The position numbers were made by a program, and so were the translations under genes. Shown one piece after another: positions 49,568 to 63,000 of a stretch of DNA of 64,000 bases. Source of the stretch: Rhea pennata (Eukaryota; Chordata; Aves; Rheiformes; Rheidae); the NCBI RefSeq assembly GCF_028389875.1, contig NC_084668.1, positions 16,449,993 to 16,513,992 of the forward strand. Reading direction: 5' to 3'. The notes beneath the pieces are model-generated. The model made no database searches. It saw nothing but the letters and a program-made list of their open reading frames with translations, and had not been told where the DNA came from. The number at the start of each line of letters is the position of its first letter. The first letter of the stretch is position 1.

Positions 49568-51330
49568 GTAAGTATTGTACTAGAATCTTTCAGGTTAATT
49601 GCATGCTGCATGTGGAGTAACCTTGGTGTTGTACAACAGAGGTGCAAGGAGACCTTGCACAGGACTGAAATTATCTTGTAATTTTGGCTGTGATCACAAC
49701 TCTGCTCATTACTAGAAGTAGTAGTCTACTCTGAAACCTTTTGAGATAACTAGTAGAGGCTATTTGCCTTTTTGATTTCTGAGGCTGTTCTCTTTTACTG
49801 GATATGATGCTTTTCTGATTTCCTTATGGTTGGGCATGTTCTTTGGCTACAGAAGAGAGTGCATCATATGATGTGTCAGTATAATAGTTTTGGAGTTTTA
49901 TCTGTGTAAGGGGATCATACTTCAGACTGGTTTCAGTGTTTATTTGGTAAACCAGATAGCCACGTGCTTGATATTGAGAGGTTAAAGCATAAAAATCTCC
50001 TTTTACCTCTGTCTCACTGACAACATGCGATAAGCTTTATTTGATCTTTTGTATCATTTCTTTTATAAATGACTTTGAAATTCATTTTTAAACTTTTTTA
50101 GGAGCCATGGCAATAGGCATTTTTCTGGATATCAGTTAGTAAAGATTCAAGACATCTGGTATTTAAAATCCAGCCTGGATCAATAGAGACCAAAAGGGTC
50201 AACATAGTTTCTTGTGAGCATAGAATGTGCTCAGCCTGGTTTTCGGCTCACAGATGCACCTGTCTCCAAAATTATGATAACTGGAACTTAATAGCCCTTT
50301 TGTTTCTCAGCAGTGACTGGGACGATGGGAATAGATGTGACCGTGGAAACCAAACTTCTCATGAAGGGATGTTGGTTTTCCCCACCCACTCCCAAGACAT
50401 TTTGCCAAGAGAGTGGAAGTGCAGATTGCTGTGTTGTGTGTGCTGCTGCTTGGGGTGGAAGAGCTTGGGTTCTGGGACTATTGTTCTGATTCTTCTAACC
50501 AGCCCTGAGCTTACAGATGTTCCCTCTGTGTGTTTGTATATTCAGATTTGGACCCTATACTTGGTTTTGATGAGAATAGTCCTATTGAGTGTTGTGCTTT
50601 CCTGCTTTTTCTTCCAATCTTTTTTTTGATGATGGGGCCATTAATGTAGCTTATTTGTTAACTGGGAGGGAGAAAGCTGTGCCTGGGAGGCTAAGCAGTT
50701 GTACTGTCTTGAATGCATGGTTGCTTGCTCATCCACACGTGGCAAGATGAGAGTGTACCCTTGGAGGGTGCCAATTACTTTTGTGTCTAAGTTCTGCCTA
50801 GCTACAGCAGTAGAAGTGGAGTCTGTTTGGGGGTGATGTCTCAAGTAGGAGGCTATTATCCACCTGGTGAGCCCTATCAGGAAAAACAGTTGGATCCTAA
50901 TTAGATTTCTTTTTCATGTGGTTCTCATTAACCCTTTCATTTAGGGAAGTGGCAGTGTGTAGGCCTCCTGTGTTTGCTGCGTTTAAAGGACATGTAGTGG
51001 CAAATGAGTATCAGTGGTGAAAATGGTGTTTCTTTCTCCTCCTTTCTCCTCACCACTCTGCTCACTTGCTGTGATTGTTTGAGATTCATGACTTTAAGGT
51101 TTGATTTCCTGTTCTGTTTGCTTGCAGCTGTGGATTTTAGTACAGGAAGCCTGCTGCTCCCCTTGCTGTCTTCACGCTTAATTTGATATAACTGTCCCAG
51201 TGCTTGAAACCTCCCCTATGATGATAGACTTGTAATATTAGATATAGAAGGATGCTAGGAATTTGTTCTTTATCCAGGAGCTGGACTGTGGCTCAGAATT
51301 CTCTTCATTTTTGTGCCTGTTCTGTTTCAG
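49568..51330 (+). other. SMARCAL1: SMARCAL1 intron 8 (phase 0)
   Basis: A GT-AG intron of 1763 bases. A 134-codon frame at 50225-50629 is open but shows no domain. Confidence 0.9.
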
Positions 51331-51396
51331 GATGAATCTCATTTCCTAAAGAACATAAAAACTGCACGATGCCGAGCTGCCATGCCTCTTCTCAAG
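51331..51396 (+). CDS. SMARCAL1: SMARCAL1 exon 9: Walker B / motif II (DESH)
   Basis: A short 66-base, phase 0-0 exon encodes residues 577-598, [26 protein letters not shown] (577-580) is the Walker B/DEAH-box motif that coordinates Mg2+ and activates water for ATP hydrolysis; Asp577 and Glu578 are intact. The acceptor is tctgtttcag and the donor AAG|GTGCGT. Confidence 0.96.
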
Positions 51397-54300
51397 GTGC
51401 GTATGCTGTGTGCCAAACCTTCACTAGTTCATTTCTAAAGGCTCTGTATACCAGGTTTAGGAGTCAGCAGCTCAAATCTATTGTTGTGCCAATGAAAACC
51501 CAAGTAGCACTATTGATCCAAGAGTAGAATTTGTCTCTGCCTTAGCTGCCTCTTTCCATATGAATGCTTGATAATAAGGCCCGACAAAAAAGATCCAGAA
51601 GCTCCTTTGATCTAATCCTGCTACTGCCACTGACTTGTCTTATGGCACTGGGAGTTTCGTTTCCCCTGGGGAAAAGGGAATGCCAAAACTTACTGGATGT
51701 ATTCTTGGAGAGTACAAACAATATAGTTGTATCAGCGCAGCTTATTTAAAGCAAGCAATCATCATCAATTATATGCAGTACTCAAATTGCTTCTGTGTAT
51801 CAAAGTACTTGGGTTCCTTCTGTGACTTTGGGCTTGGGCTCTGCTGTGTTACTGCAAGTTCCAGTATACATGTGTGGCTGGAATTCAGGTGTGTTCCACT
51901 GGCTAGATGTACTGAAATGAAGGAGGAAGTGGGAGTAGCAAGACAAGTGGCCCACAGAAGGGTGGTGGAAGAAACAAAAATTTTAATGTTTGCCTGATGT
52001 CCAAGGATCGAGGATATAGCAGAGTCTGTACCTTAGAAGAGGATAAATCTAGTTCTTTTTCAGCAACTGCCAGTAAGTGTGCTTAAAAGAGAAGATCTGT
52101 CATGGCTTTATAACAACCAACTTTTATTTGGGAGATTGTTAATGTTAAGCCAAAGATGGTCGTCTTTGTAACGATAGCTTCATTGTTCTGTTTAAAGGCC
52201 TGATGCTTGTCCTCTGTTGGCTTTGGAGATGCTTCAGGCTTCTAATGTTTGGAAACTGAGTAGGAGGCCCAATTTTATGAGCAATTTGAAGTACGATATC
52301 TGGGATATATGTCCTAAAATAGTGGAAGGTAGCAACTTCATCTCACTACAGAATGCTCAGAAAGTAGCCTCATTGTTTCCTATGTGTAGCTTTGTAAGGA
52401 TCATCTTCCCAAAATCATTTGTAGACTACAAGGTATAAGAGTGAAGGATGGGATCCTATTAAATGGAGGTTAATCACCTTTATGAACCTGCTGAGAATTT
52501 AGTTTTATGCTGTCATATCACTGGTCATACAGAATTGAGAGCTGGTACTTCTAAAACTGAGTTTCAATCTCTTGAAACTGTTAAGAGCTTCATGTTTGTG
52601 CCATGCATTTTCTCACCTGTAAACAGCATGCAGTAAGAAAGGACTGGAACTTTTTAAGAACATTTGCTATTAGATGTCCAGGAAACTAGGCCATTTGGCA
52701 GGTTTCTCCTCAACTACTAGCAATGTAGTACTCACTATTGGCACAGGGCATCACAGCAATACTTTCTTATATGAAAGAACAGCCAAGATGAGAGAAGTTT
52801 GTCTGAATGCTGAATTTAACTACTGTGTCATCTGTATCAAGATAGCAGGGCAATGTGACAGTGTAATAAATAGTCATATAGTAAAAATGGGAACACATCA
52901 GTGTTTTGCAGGATACTTTGAGGTTGTTGAATAACAGCAATTGATAAATGTACTGCTCTTAATTGTTGCTAAAAGCTTGAGACTTGAGGATAATATTCTT
53001 GCTTCTACTTTCCTTTCTTTAAAAGGACTGGAGCAGTACAGAGGAGCACAGGGTAGGAGGTTGGAAGATTCCAGATAAGGCTGTGTCTCAAGACAAGCCC
53101 TTCAATAGGGACTAGTATGCCAGAAGCAACATGCCTGCCTTAAAGTTGCAATGTGAAGCTATGCCAGTGCTGTGACCAGTGTCCTTGAGCTGACTCAGGC
53201 TGTGTCTGCCTTCCAGGCATTGCCACTCTTAACTGTTGCTGGCCTTAATCTGCTTTAAACTTTCTTAAATTTCCATAGTTGCCATAGTTAGTCCTATGAG
53301 ATTCCCAACCTCCTAAAGAAATGAAAGCTAAGTCAGGTGCATAAAAGAATTAGTCACAGGAGTTCTGTCTTTTTCCAGGTCCTCACTGATGAAAGCCGTG
53401 CAAGTGAAACTAATGTTTTTTGGGTTGATCAAGCCATTTTTATGCCAAAATCTTCTCTAGGCTTAGGAGGTTCAGAACCTTTCCCAGGCTGTGGTCTTCC
53501 TGGCTTCAAGCCTCCTTGATTGTTATAATGCAAGCTTTATGAGATACCCCTAAACTCTAACCAAATATCACATGGGATGCTTCAGTAGCTTTCTAAAATA
53601 GCAGGTAGTGATGTGTTATTTGAGCTTGAAAGTGTAGTCTTGAACTGCTTATGGGCAGGGAAAAAGAAGAAAAAAATATAAGAAATGTGATCTTTAATCC
53701 TTAGTTGCTACAAAGATTTGTAAGTCCATAACAACACTGGCCAGGTTTAAATTGAAATGTTCAAGCCTGATAGTGTCCCTTCTATTGATACTTAATGGAC
53801 TCTTTTTATTTTGGTAGAATCTAATCTTGTGGCTTCTCCATTTGAATATTAACTGAAATATGAAAAGTGTTATGGGTGTCTGCACAACTGCATAATTATT
53901 GGATTAAATCAATAAATTCATAATAAAGATGACTTGATGTGGTTGTTAACTTTGAATCTGCCTTGTTAAATAGCCAGACTGAATCTCCATCACTGAAATA
54001 TTTAGCCTGTGATTACAGCATTTTAAGCCTAACTTTAATCTTTCATATCTGAAGACATTGATAATTGTTCAAAACAAAATGATATTTTAAACCTCTCAGT
54101 TATAATTCATCTTTTCCTGCTGTCTTGCGTATATTGTGGAGGAAGTGCAGTATGGCATTGTCAAGCAGAGCTATGTGTTAAACCTGTGGTCTAAGTCCGT
54201 TAGCTGGGGACTCGTAGAGGTTTTGTTTATATTTAACAAAAATGAAACTTCTTAAAATCTGTGTAGCACTCTGACTTATGACAGATTTTGCTACCGACAT

Positions 54301-54490
54301 GACAGAGATTTGGGAAAGTTTTGCCTAAGGACAGTGGGAAGTGAGATCAGAAAGACTTTTTACTGTGTCTATATAACAGCTGCATGTATGCAATGCCATG
54401 TTCCCTACTTGGTAGCTTGCCCCAAATTACCATCACTTTAGAATAAGCATATGATGTGTTGTGCCCAATTATTTTTTGACTAAAACTCAG

Positions 54491-54513
54491 GGCGGGGGGG
54501 GGGAGGGGGAGGA
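54491..54513 (+). repeat. G-rich tract
   Basis: This is a G-run of about ten followed by further G-runs broken by single A bases, on the SMARCAL1 coding (non-template) strand within intron 9. Confidence 0.85.
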
Positions 54514-56326
54514 ACTAACCATTACACAAGCAGTGCAGTAGATTGAGCTGAAATAGCAGCAGCAAGATTTCTTATTCCCTTCAAGTTCCCTGTGGATGTG
54601 CAAACTCGTGAGTGTGCCAACTTGTTCTTTGAGGAGAATGCTTCATCTGCCTACGCCAAGTCAGGTGGTAGAGTTTGTACATAGCCTGTATGCATCCCTC
54701 CAAAAATATGGAGGTGGATGGATTGAAAGCTGTAGTAGAAAATTGTCCTTTGATGTCTTGGCATGTGTTAAAATCCTGCTTTCAAACTCAGCCAGCTTTC
54801 ACGCTGGCCAGTCTGTGCCAGCAGCTATGTGAGATCTGTCCCCAGCTTCATCATCTCTGATAGTACTCAAGGGGGAAGAAGTTTGTGTTCAAAGGGGTCC
54901 TATTCTCTTGTTTCTATTCGTATCAAAGTGAGTATAGCTTCATGTTGTTGGACAATGGCAGCTCAGCCAGGGTTGTGTCTGCCCTAGTCCCGAGGTGTGA
55001 CAATCAATAATAAGATCTACTTGTCACCTTGCTGGTTTTCTTCAGTCTCATGGTTGGGACTATGTTCTCTTGGGCTTTTTGTCAATACTGGTTGTTCTCT
55101 CTGCCCTGCGTGTCCCCCTCTGAGGCAAAAAATGTCATGGTGTTCCAGCTTTTATACAAGTTTTGGGTTTTTCCTTCAAGATTAGACTGGCCTGCAGACA
55201 TGAGCATTGAGAGGGATTATGTGTGCTACCAGTATTCAGAAAACAGCAAAGCCCAAGGGGAAGTAGATGAAGAAGAAACAACAAAGTGCAAGTTTTTCAC
55301 TGATCTGTGAGGAGGTCTCCTGGGGACTTGGGTGAAAAGAATTCTACATCCTGTGACCGGCTAAAATGCTGCATGGTCTTTGTTCTTCTGTAATTGCATG
55401 GAGTATCGCAAAGGCAATGGAAACTGGGGAATGTCCCAATGGAACTTGGATGAGATATTGGAAGCCTTATAGTAAGTTTATAGTGTAAAACTGGATTAGA
55501 AACTGATAAATAAAAGTAATACCTAATTAAAGGTTCCAGTGGTATAAAATGGACTTACTTCCATTGTATTCTCTATGAGCTTTGTTCAACAGCATTTGGG
55601 TAATGTTACTCATGTGAGCATTCCTTTTGAGCTGCTGTTCAGGCTAATAGCATGATGCACGTCCTGATGTAGGCAGGGTTAAGGGTCTTTGTTTCTATTA
55701 AAGTCCAAAGAGATTGTGTAACTGGAATCTGATACTCTTTGAATGTACTTGTTTTAACAAAGAGACACTCAAAAAGAGGGAAATAGGTCAATGCTGAAGG
55801 TGAAGAGTGAAGGATCTCCCTTTCCAGTGTAAAATAAATAGCTGCTGTCCTTGGACATTAACATTCCATAGGGACTGGATAGAGAAGCCTTTGCTCATTG
55901 TCACACCCTGAGAAAAGGAACTCTGTCTGAAATCCTGCACCTTTAGCTCTGTTCTCAATTTCCTATTTCCCTGCCTTCTTGAAATAGAGAAGTCATATAG
56001 CTTACTCCAGTTGTAGGTGATCATCACTGGACACACATTCTGTGTTTGTGTTGCTTAAGAAAACAAAAAGGTGTTTATAGTTTTTGGATGCTATGAAATG
56101 TGGGTTACTATCTCATCCAAGTGCAGAAATAGACTCTCCAAAACAACTAGAACCCTTTCCCTCTATCAAATCTGCCATTTCATCAAGTGATTCTCTGTTA
56201 TTAGTGGTCCCTCTCAAATTTTTTGTTTGTCAGGATTATATGTTCTTCTTAGGCTAAGCAGCTCAAAATCACAGGGGAAGCAGAAATTGGGAACACAAGT
56301 AATTGTACATCCAGAACCAACCACAC

Positions 56327-56348
56327 TTTTTTTTTTTTTTTTTTTTTT
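56327..56348 (+). repeat. T(22) homopolymer
   Basis: An uninterrupted run of 22 T in SMARCAL1 intron 9. Confidence 0.95.
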
Positions 56349-58656
56349 ACACTAAATGTGTCAGTCTCTTAGCATATGGCAGAGCTCATGCTGTGAAATT
56401 CATTTAAAACAGAAAGAGTCATTGTATGTTAATGTGGCTCTTTGCATGTTTAATTATTTCTTTGTGGCATAACTGCTATAACTCACTCCCCTGGAATCAG
56501 CTGAGTGCTGGGTTTTGACCTCTAAAGTAAATGTCACTGGGGGGTACTACCTCATAAATTATTCTTTGACTTTCAAAAGCAACTTTTGTAAATATTGTCA
56601 CAGCTGGGGAATTAAACCTTGGCTGATGTATTGCATGTGCAAGTGTGGTGCCACAATATCACAATTGTCTTGCATTGCTCCATAAATGAGGGTTACAAAA
56701 CAGGTATCCACTAATCAAATCATCATCTGAGTTCCCTTAGGTAATCTAAGAAAGTAGCTGTAAGAACAGTCACAGGGATACACGAGGGAGAGGAATGCTG
56801 GTGGGGAAGATGGCAGGGCATGCCTAAATGCTGATGGGGAGCTGCTGTTAGTTCTGTGTGGAGATACGTAACTGTTGATGACAGATCAACTCTTGCTAGA
56901 AAGTCCGTGCTGGATGCTGAGATCTTATTTTTGCAGCTGCTGTTCCATATTGTTATAAACCTTGGAAGAAAGAGGGTAAACTGTCACTTCTGACACCACA
57001 GAAGGTTCAGGAGGAAACAAGAATAAGCAGTGATCAGCAGAGATTTCCCTGCAGAAGCAAATCCTTGTTGGCATCTATTCAAAATGAGTTGCCACTAGCA
57101 AAAGAAATGTGATTCAAACCCATGTCTTTCATCCAGGATTCAAATAAGTCTTGAACACTTGAAACCTCGTCTCCATAGGAGTGTTTTACTCTCTTGGACC
57201 CCTTCTTTCATGGGTTTTAAGACTGAAAAGGACAACTGGAATAACTAGACAGACCACCTATGCCCAATAGGATTTTTCTGGAATTAATTTGGAATTAATT
57301 TTTTTTCAAATTATTCATAGCTTTTGTGAACATAGTGTCTGCTTTTTTTTTTTTAATTTGTTTGATTTTTGTTTTAACTTCACATCTTGATTTTTAAAAT
57401 GGTTAATTTATAGAAGATGTATCACAATCCTGGTGAAGTTCATGCAGTGGTTAATTACCCTAGCTGTTCAAAAAATTAATTTGCACATAGAGAAGCAGCA
57501 ACTGGACGAGTATAGAATCCAAACAATATGTAAATAATTCCCTTTTTCGGTGCCTGTTTAGGGATAGGGGAAGAAACAAGAACTTCAACTAATTGTTTTT
57601 ACTACTGAGGAATCACTATTCGAACCTCATCTCACTTTCCAAGTGGAGGAGCTTTGGAAATGGTATAAGACGTTTTAGTACAGTTGTTTCTTTTTATATT
57701 GCATTTAGTATGTCCTGGTCAGTTGTGAGTGAATGCTGCTTGCTTTAGCTTGATCCAGGGTTATCTGAAGTGAGCTGACTTGTTCACTAACTACTAAGCA
57801 GGTGTCTGCATCATTGTTGAACTGAATTATTTCGGAATTCAGTCTTCCTCTAACTGCATGACTCTAACATAGCCCTGTTTTAATGTTACTACTCCTAGAA
57901 ACTCCAGCTGAAGTGGAGCTTTTCCCATTGGAGGCACAGAGACTGAATTCCCTCTGACTTTTAGGAACTGAGGCAGGGAGTGGTGCGGATCATGGTGCTG
58001 TGAATAGAGCCATTGATGTCCAGGCAGTTAACTCCTTCCTGATGGGAGTGTGGCTCTCAGGAGTCTTCACTCCACCCTTAGGACAGCAGTTCATAGGACT
58101 GGGGATGCTGGCAGGAGCTGAGGCAATACACAGCCCCTCAGTGCCTGTCTCCATGCCAGTGTCCCTGTCTTCTGCTGTCTCTCCCAAGAGCTGCTTGTGA
58201 AATTGCAACTATGCTTTTCCCTCCTGCTCCATCTTAAACTTGGTCTCTTTCTCTGTGAGCAGATAGTCAAGTAATCTCCACATTTACTTTTTGCTAGCAG
58301 TGGCCTTCCGCTAGTCTGGGAGGAAGAAATTTAATTCAGAATTTTTCTGCTAATATGGGCTTGTCTTGCCTTTCAAAAGATTTCCCGGGGTGGTGTCAGT
58401 TAACTTCTCAAAGATTCTGCAAAGCGTTGGATATTTTTCAGGCTCTGCTCAGTTGTGCTTCTCTGTTAGCTTCATTTTAAAAACTGACTCTTTCTGCTTT
58501 ATCATTTTGTTCTCTCGTGAGATCTGATAATTCTTGAGCCTCTCCGATCTGTCCCGTTTTTGATTGGGATAGGGACTCCTGTCTTGTCTGAACTAACACT
58601 TGCCTTCTTGCATGTGAAAAGTTTTGACCTCTTCTCTTACTTGGTTTAATAAAAAT

Positions 58657-58661
<5 letters not shown>

Positions 58662-58692
<31 letters not shown>
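58662..58692 (+). repeat. T(24) followed by A(7)
   Basis: An uninterrupted run of 24 T is followed immediately by seven A, in SMARCAL1 intron 9. Confidence 0.95.
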
Positions 58693-59913
58693 TGAGATCT
58701 GTCTGATCCTGATGGTGACCATATTTCCTGATCTGCTTGGACAGAGGGGGAAGGGAAGTCCCACTTTGATGACAGCCTATATATAAGTATCTGATAAAGA
58801 ATCCTGAAATTAATTTCCTGTAGCTGATCTGTGAACTTTTTTCCACAAGATTTGGTTGGCGAGTGAATGAATTGACTGAATAGATTTGGGTGACTGGTAG
58901 ATCTCAGTGAAATGATAAGAGAATTTCATTTTCTTTTTCATTTAAATGTGAATGAGCTGTTGGTAGAGATGTCACTCAAATCTCTTTGTTATTTTAATGA
59001 TCTTGCATTAAACCGTGCAGGAAATTACAAGGCATGTGTAATTTAACCATTATATGTGAATTTACAGCAGTAGGAATTCATAGCTCTTTTCTAATAATAG
59101 AATTATATAATACTGGAGGGAAGAGGGCAAAAATACCTCCTGGACTTTTTTTTGTGTACTATGATGTAATCTTTTCCCACTTACTCTTTGGGATCACCTA
59201 CTTTAGATAATTTTTTTTTTGGCCTTCCCTCCTATCTCCCATATAAAGCATTGTAAACAGATCTTATACGGTTCTTTTTTATTAACTCACGTTCTAGTGT
59301 CCAACAAGCAGTACGTAGGTTCCCCATGGCTGCCAGGTAGACATCTTCTAGCTCTGTTTCAGGCAGCATTGTCTTTTGTTTCCTTGCTGGTAGAATTTGA
59401 AAAGAAAAAAGAACTAAAAGCAAGAAAAACAATCCCGCTTATCTAGATCTCTTCTGCTTTGGTGAGCAAGACAGTTTGTTTGTGGCTTGCTTTGGCAGAC
59501 TTACTATGAAAGAACTTATTCTGGAGGTGGGGATGTGCCTGAGAGGGGTGTGTGTCATATTTCAGTGACATTTGAGACCAAATGAGTCTTGGCTGTAGCC
59601 AAGTGTAAGATATTAACGTGTCTAGTGGGTAAATGTGAATTCTCAAAGTAGTGTCAAAAGTAGAAGTCTTCTTCACTTCCAGCATGTGGAATGATGAATA
59701 AGAAGCAATATAGTTTGTTCCTTTTTCTAAAAGTTTAAAGCACTGTCCTTGAGTGAAGCGTTTTTACACCATGTTTTTTGGAAGGTGACATATTCTTCCC
59801 TTCGACTGCTTGAACAATGGTTCTGGGGTTTTCTCTTGGAGCAGGGGGGTTCTTAGCAGGTGCTGCTTATGTTAGAAGCTGTATGATGAGGATGTTCCAT
59901 TTTGCTTTCCTAG

Positions 59914-60054
59914 GCTGCTAGGAGAGTGATCTTGCTTTCGGGAACCCCTGCCATGTCACGGCCCGCGGAGCTCTACACGCAGATTGTGGCTGTCCAGCCA
60001 GCCTTCTTCCCACAGTTCCATTCCTTCGGCCTCCGCTACTGTGATGCCAAGAAG
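59914..60054 (+). CDS. SMARCAL1: SMARCAL1 exon 10: helicase motif III and end of lobe 1
   Basis: A 141-base, phase 0-0 exon encodes residues 599-645. [18 protein letters not shown] (605 onward) is motif III with the SGTP loop that couples the two RecA lobes. It is followed by the [16 protein letters not shown] block diagnostic of SMARCAL1. The acceptor is tttgctttcctag and the donor AAG|GTACTT. GC content is higher than in the flanking introns. The following exon, expected to encode the WGWDYSGSSNL-type segment, is not found before the window ends, so helicase motifs IV-VI are missing from this view and not lost from the gene. Confidence 0.97.
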
Positions 60055-63000
60055 GTACTTCAGTGGGATGGTGGGGAGGTGTCAATCAGGGACACTGCAG
60101 CTCTGTAAACAACTTGGTTTCCCTGAAGCAGAGGTTATTCCTCCCTCTCCTTCTACTGTCTGATGTTGCATGTTCGTTTTTTGAGAAAGGTCTCCTTTTC
60201 ACTCTACAACAACATCTTGAAAGCTCTCAACTCGAGAAGCTCTTAGTGTTGCAAATAAAAAGTGGACCTGAGACATAGAGGCACTAAAGCTTCTTTACAA
60301 AATCTGCCCTGGAAGGACATTGAAGTAAAAAGCTACATGACAAATTAGAAGGGAATCTGATCTGAGAAGAGCTTACCTCTACGGTGCTTTGAATGGGCAA
60401 AGTCACTGTGGGCCCTTTGAGCAGCTACAGGATTGGGGGCTAATTGTTAAACAATTGCTAAACCAGACTAGAAACTGTTGCTTTAATCAATGTAAGGCCT
60501 TTGTTGCTTAGGAATTTGGATTTTATGCCTCCAGGTAGATAAAAAATGAAGATTCTAGGCCATCTTTGTATTCTACCCTCTCCTAGTTCAGGCCATGAAT
60601 GTGGACCGCAATAAAATTTTAAAATATATTAACTTCTCTCTGCCAGCTACTTAACTGTAGTTTTAGCAGAGCTGCTAAGTTGAGGCATTGCAAGATTTCA
60701 GCTTTGCAGGAAGCCAGAAATAGCAGCCATGATGGCAAGTCTCTCCTTTGCTCTAAACACATGGGTAGTTAATCTGTGGTTGGATTTGCCTTCTCTAGGA
60801 GTGCTGTGTGCATTGGAACACACGCTGCTAGGAGCAGAGCTCTTGCTGCTGCCTGTTGTACATTGAGTCTCTGAGATCTTTTTTGTTGATTATATAGACA
60901 CAAAGAAGGGAACCAAAGTCACAACTGAGCTCTAATTTGGAACAAGAGCCCTCTAATCTGGCCTGCCCTCTAACTCCTCCAAGACAAGCGTATAGTGATT
61001 GGCCTGTAGCGTAGAGTGGCTTGGCAATGCGACCATGGGCCTGCAGTGCACAACCTTGGCTTGTTCTGCTTTGTTCTCAAGTAAGCCACTTCATTTTTTG
61101 TACCTCATTTTCTATAAGATCAGGCAGTAACTCAATGGAATAATACTGGAAATGCCAAATGACCACATAAATACACAAAAATATTTTCAGAAAAACTGAT
61201 TATCATCAATATATTCTATAAAAATAATTGTGTTTATTTGTAGGGCTTTTGTGTGTTTTCTCAAATTTTCTCTTTGGAAGCTAATGCATGGCAAGCTTCC
61301 ATTAAGAAGACTTTATAGCAATCCCATCTGAAGTTGTTAGGTTCCCTTTTTCTTACATCTAAGTGCCCACTTTTCCTTTCATAGCTAGCTTACTGTTCTG
61401 TGTACATCTAGATGTGCAAGATACATAAGCAATTCATTGGCTTTAGTACAGATATACCATATCCATACCATGACCATAAAGTAAGGTCATTTAGCATGCA
61501 GAATCACAATACAGAGCTTCAGTTCCGGAAAGTGATAGCATTCATGCTAGCAATGCACTACTTTCCCGACAGAGAACAGAAACGTCTTACATCTCCATCC
61601 GTAGTAGAGATCATATGGAGGAAAAGCGGAGAGGGACGGCTGCATGTTCTACTGAGTTTCATTATCTTTATTGAAAGACTCCTGACTGAGCAGTGTCCAG
61701 AATGCCTCCTAGAGGGAAATGAAGAGATGCAGTTTAACCTCTTTCATTTTCTTCAGTAAAAAGAAAGGTTGAATTGCAGTGTGTGAGTCTGAATAGGTTT
61801 GGAGTCCCATAAACTCCTTGAGGGTAAAGTTCTGCATGCCTGGCTGTTGCTTCAATTACAAGGCATACAGACTTCAGGTAGGATGTTGAATTGGTAAAAA
61901 AAAATAAATAAAAAAAAAAAAATTGTTCTGCACAGTTCAAGTTGTAAGCAGTGTATTTTGTATAAATGAGTTTTCAGCCTACAGTGAAACTCAGTGTGGA
62001 GGTCACAGTCTGTATCAGCTTCCCTTCAAAGGCTCTGCTGGGCTGCTAGTACATTTTTTGTTTCTCAGTTTGACCCAGCTCTACTAGGCAGTTCAACATT
62101 ACTGGTCTTCTCAGTGCTTGCTTGTGACATTTTACTACAGTTAGTGTCAGGAAATGGTAGAGTGAACTTAGAATTTTGTTATTTGGAGAAGAGGAACAGC
62201 TGGAAATGGAGATGTAGGGCTAGGATTGGTGGGGGGGGAGAAGAGACATCTGAATATTGGGTTGTCATAGATCCACTCAACTAAGAGTGAATAAAATGAT
62301 ATTTTGATTGTAGTATCTCCTTCATTCCTTTGTGGCTCTAACCTGAAATGGTGTCAGAGTTGAACTCTGAAGAACTGTTGTGGTACTTTTGCTTCCATTA
62401 TTTAGATAGGTTCTTCCTTCTATCCTGAAAATGGCTGGAGGGAATGGTTTTGCACAGAATAAGAGAGGTTTTGTAAAGCTTTTTAAAATCTATCAAGATG
62501 AAAGGTGCTATGGAAAATGTTTTGGTGTTGATAAATTGATGGCATTGTAAGATTAAATAAAAATTGACAAACCTGAACCATTAATTTAAAACTAAATCCT
62601 GTTAATTTTCCCATTTGAAAAGAATGGATTTCATGGTAGAAAACTGCAAATATCTGGCAGATGTGATTGGAAAAAACATTAAAGTTTATCAGTTTGCTGT
62701 TCAACCTCTCAGCATCTCTGTTAAAAACGCAGCAACTGAAATGTCACCTGGTTATTTACCAGATAATTCAAGTCTGTTTCTCAAAATACATACTATGAAT
62801 TTATTTTTCAAACTGGTAGATGTTAGCAAATATTAAATTTCTATATGAGCACATGCTCTGAATTTGTAAGAGTTTGGGAGCTTCTTCTAACACTAATAAG
62901 TTTAGTGACTCATGTAAGATGCTGTAACACTTTGGTAAGAAAATCACAGTTGGATGCATTTGTTCTAGAATGTTGCAGACCAAAGTCAGATGTGTATTTT

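Larger units (their letters stand above)
51397..59913 (+). other. SMARCAL1: SMARCAL1 intron 9 (phase 0), longest complete intron in the window
   Basis: A GT-AG intron of 8517 bases separates helicase motif II from motif III. It holds homopolymer T-tracts (56327-56348, 58662-58685) and a G-run at about 54491-54512. Many short ORFs are present, none with a recognisable domain, and I see no nested gene. Confidence 0.85.

Noticed and set aside
53381..53520. Open stretch after a ttttccag acceptor in SMARCAL1 intron 9, with an Asp-Glu-Ser triplet
   Set aside because: The DES match to the Walker B motif is only three residues. The true DESH exon is at 51331-51396 and the frame is complete without this segment.
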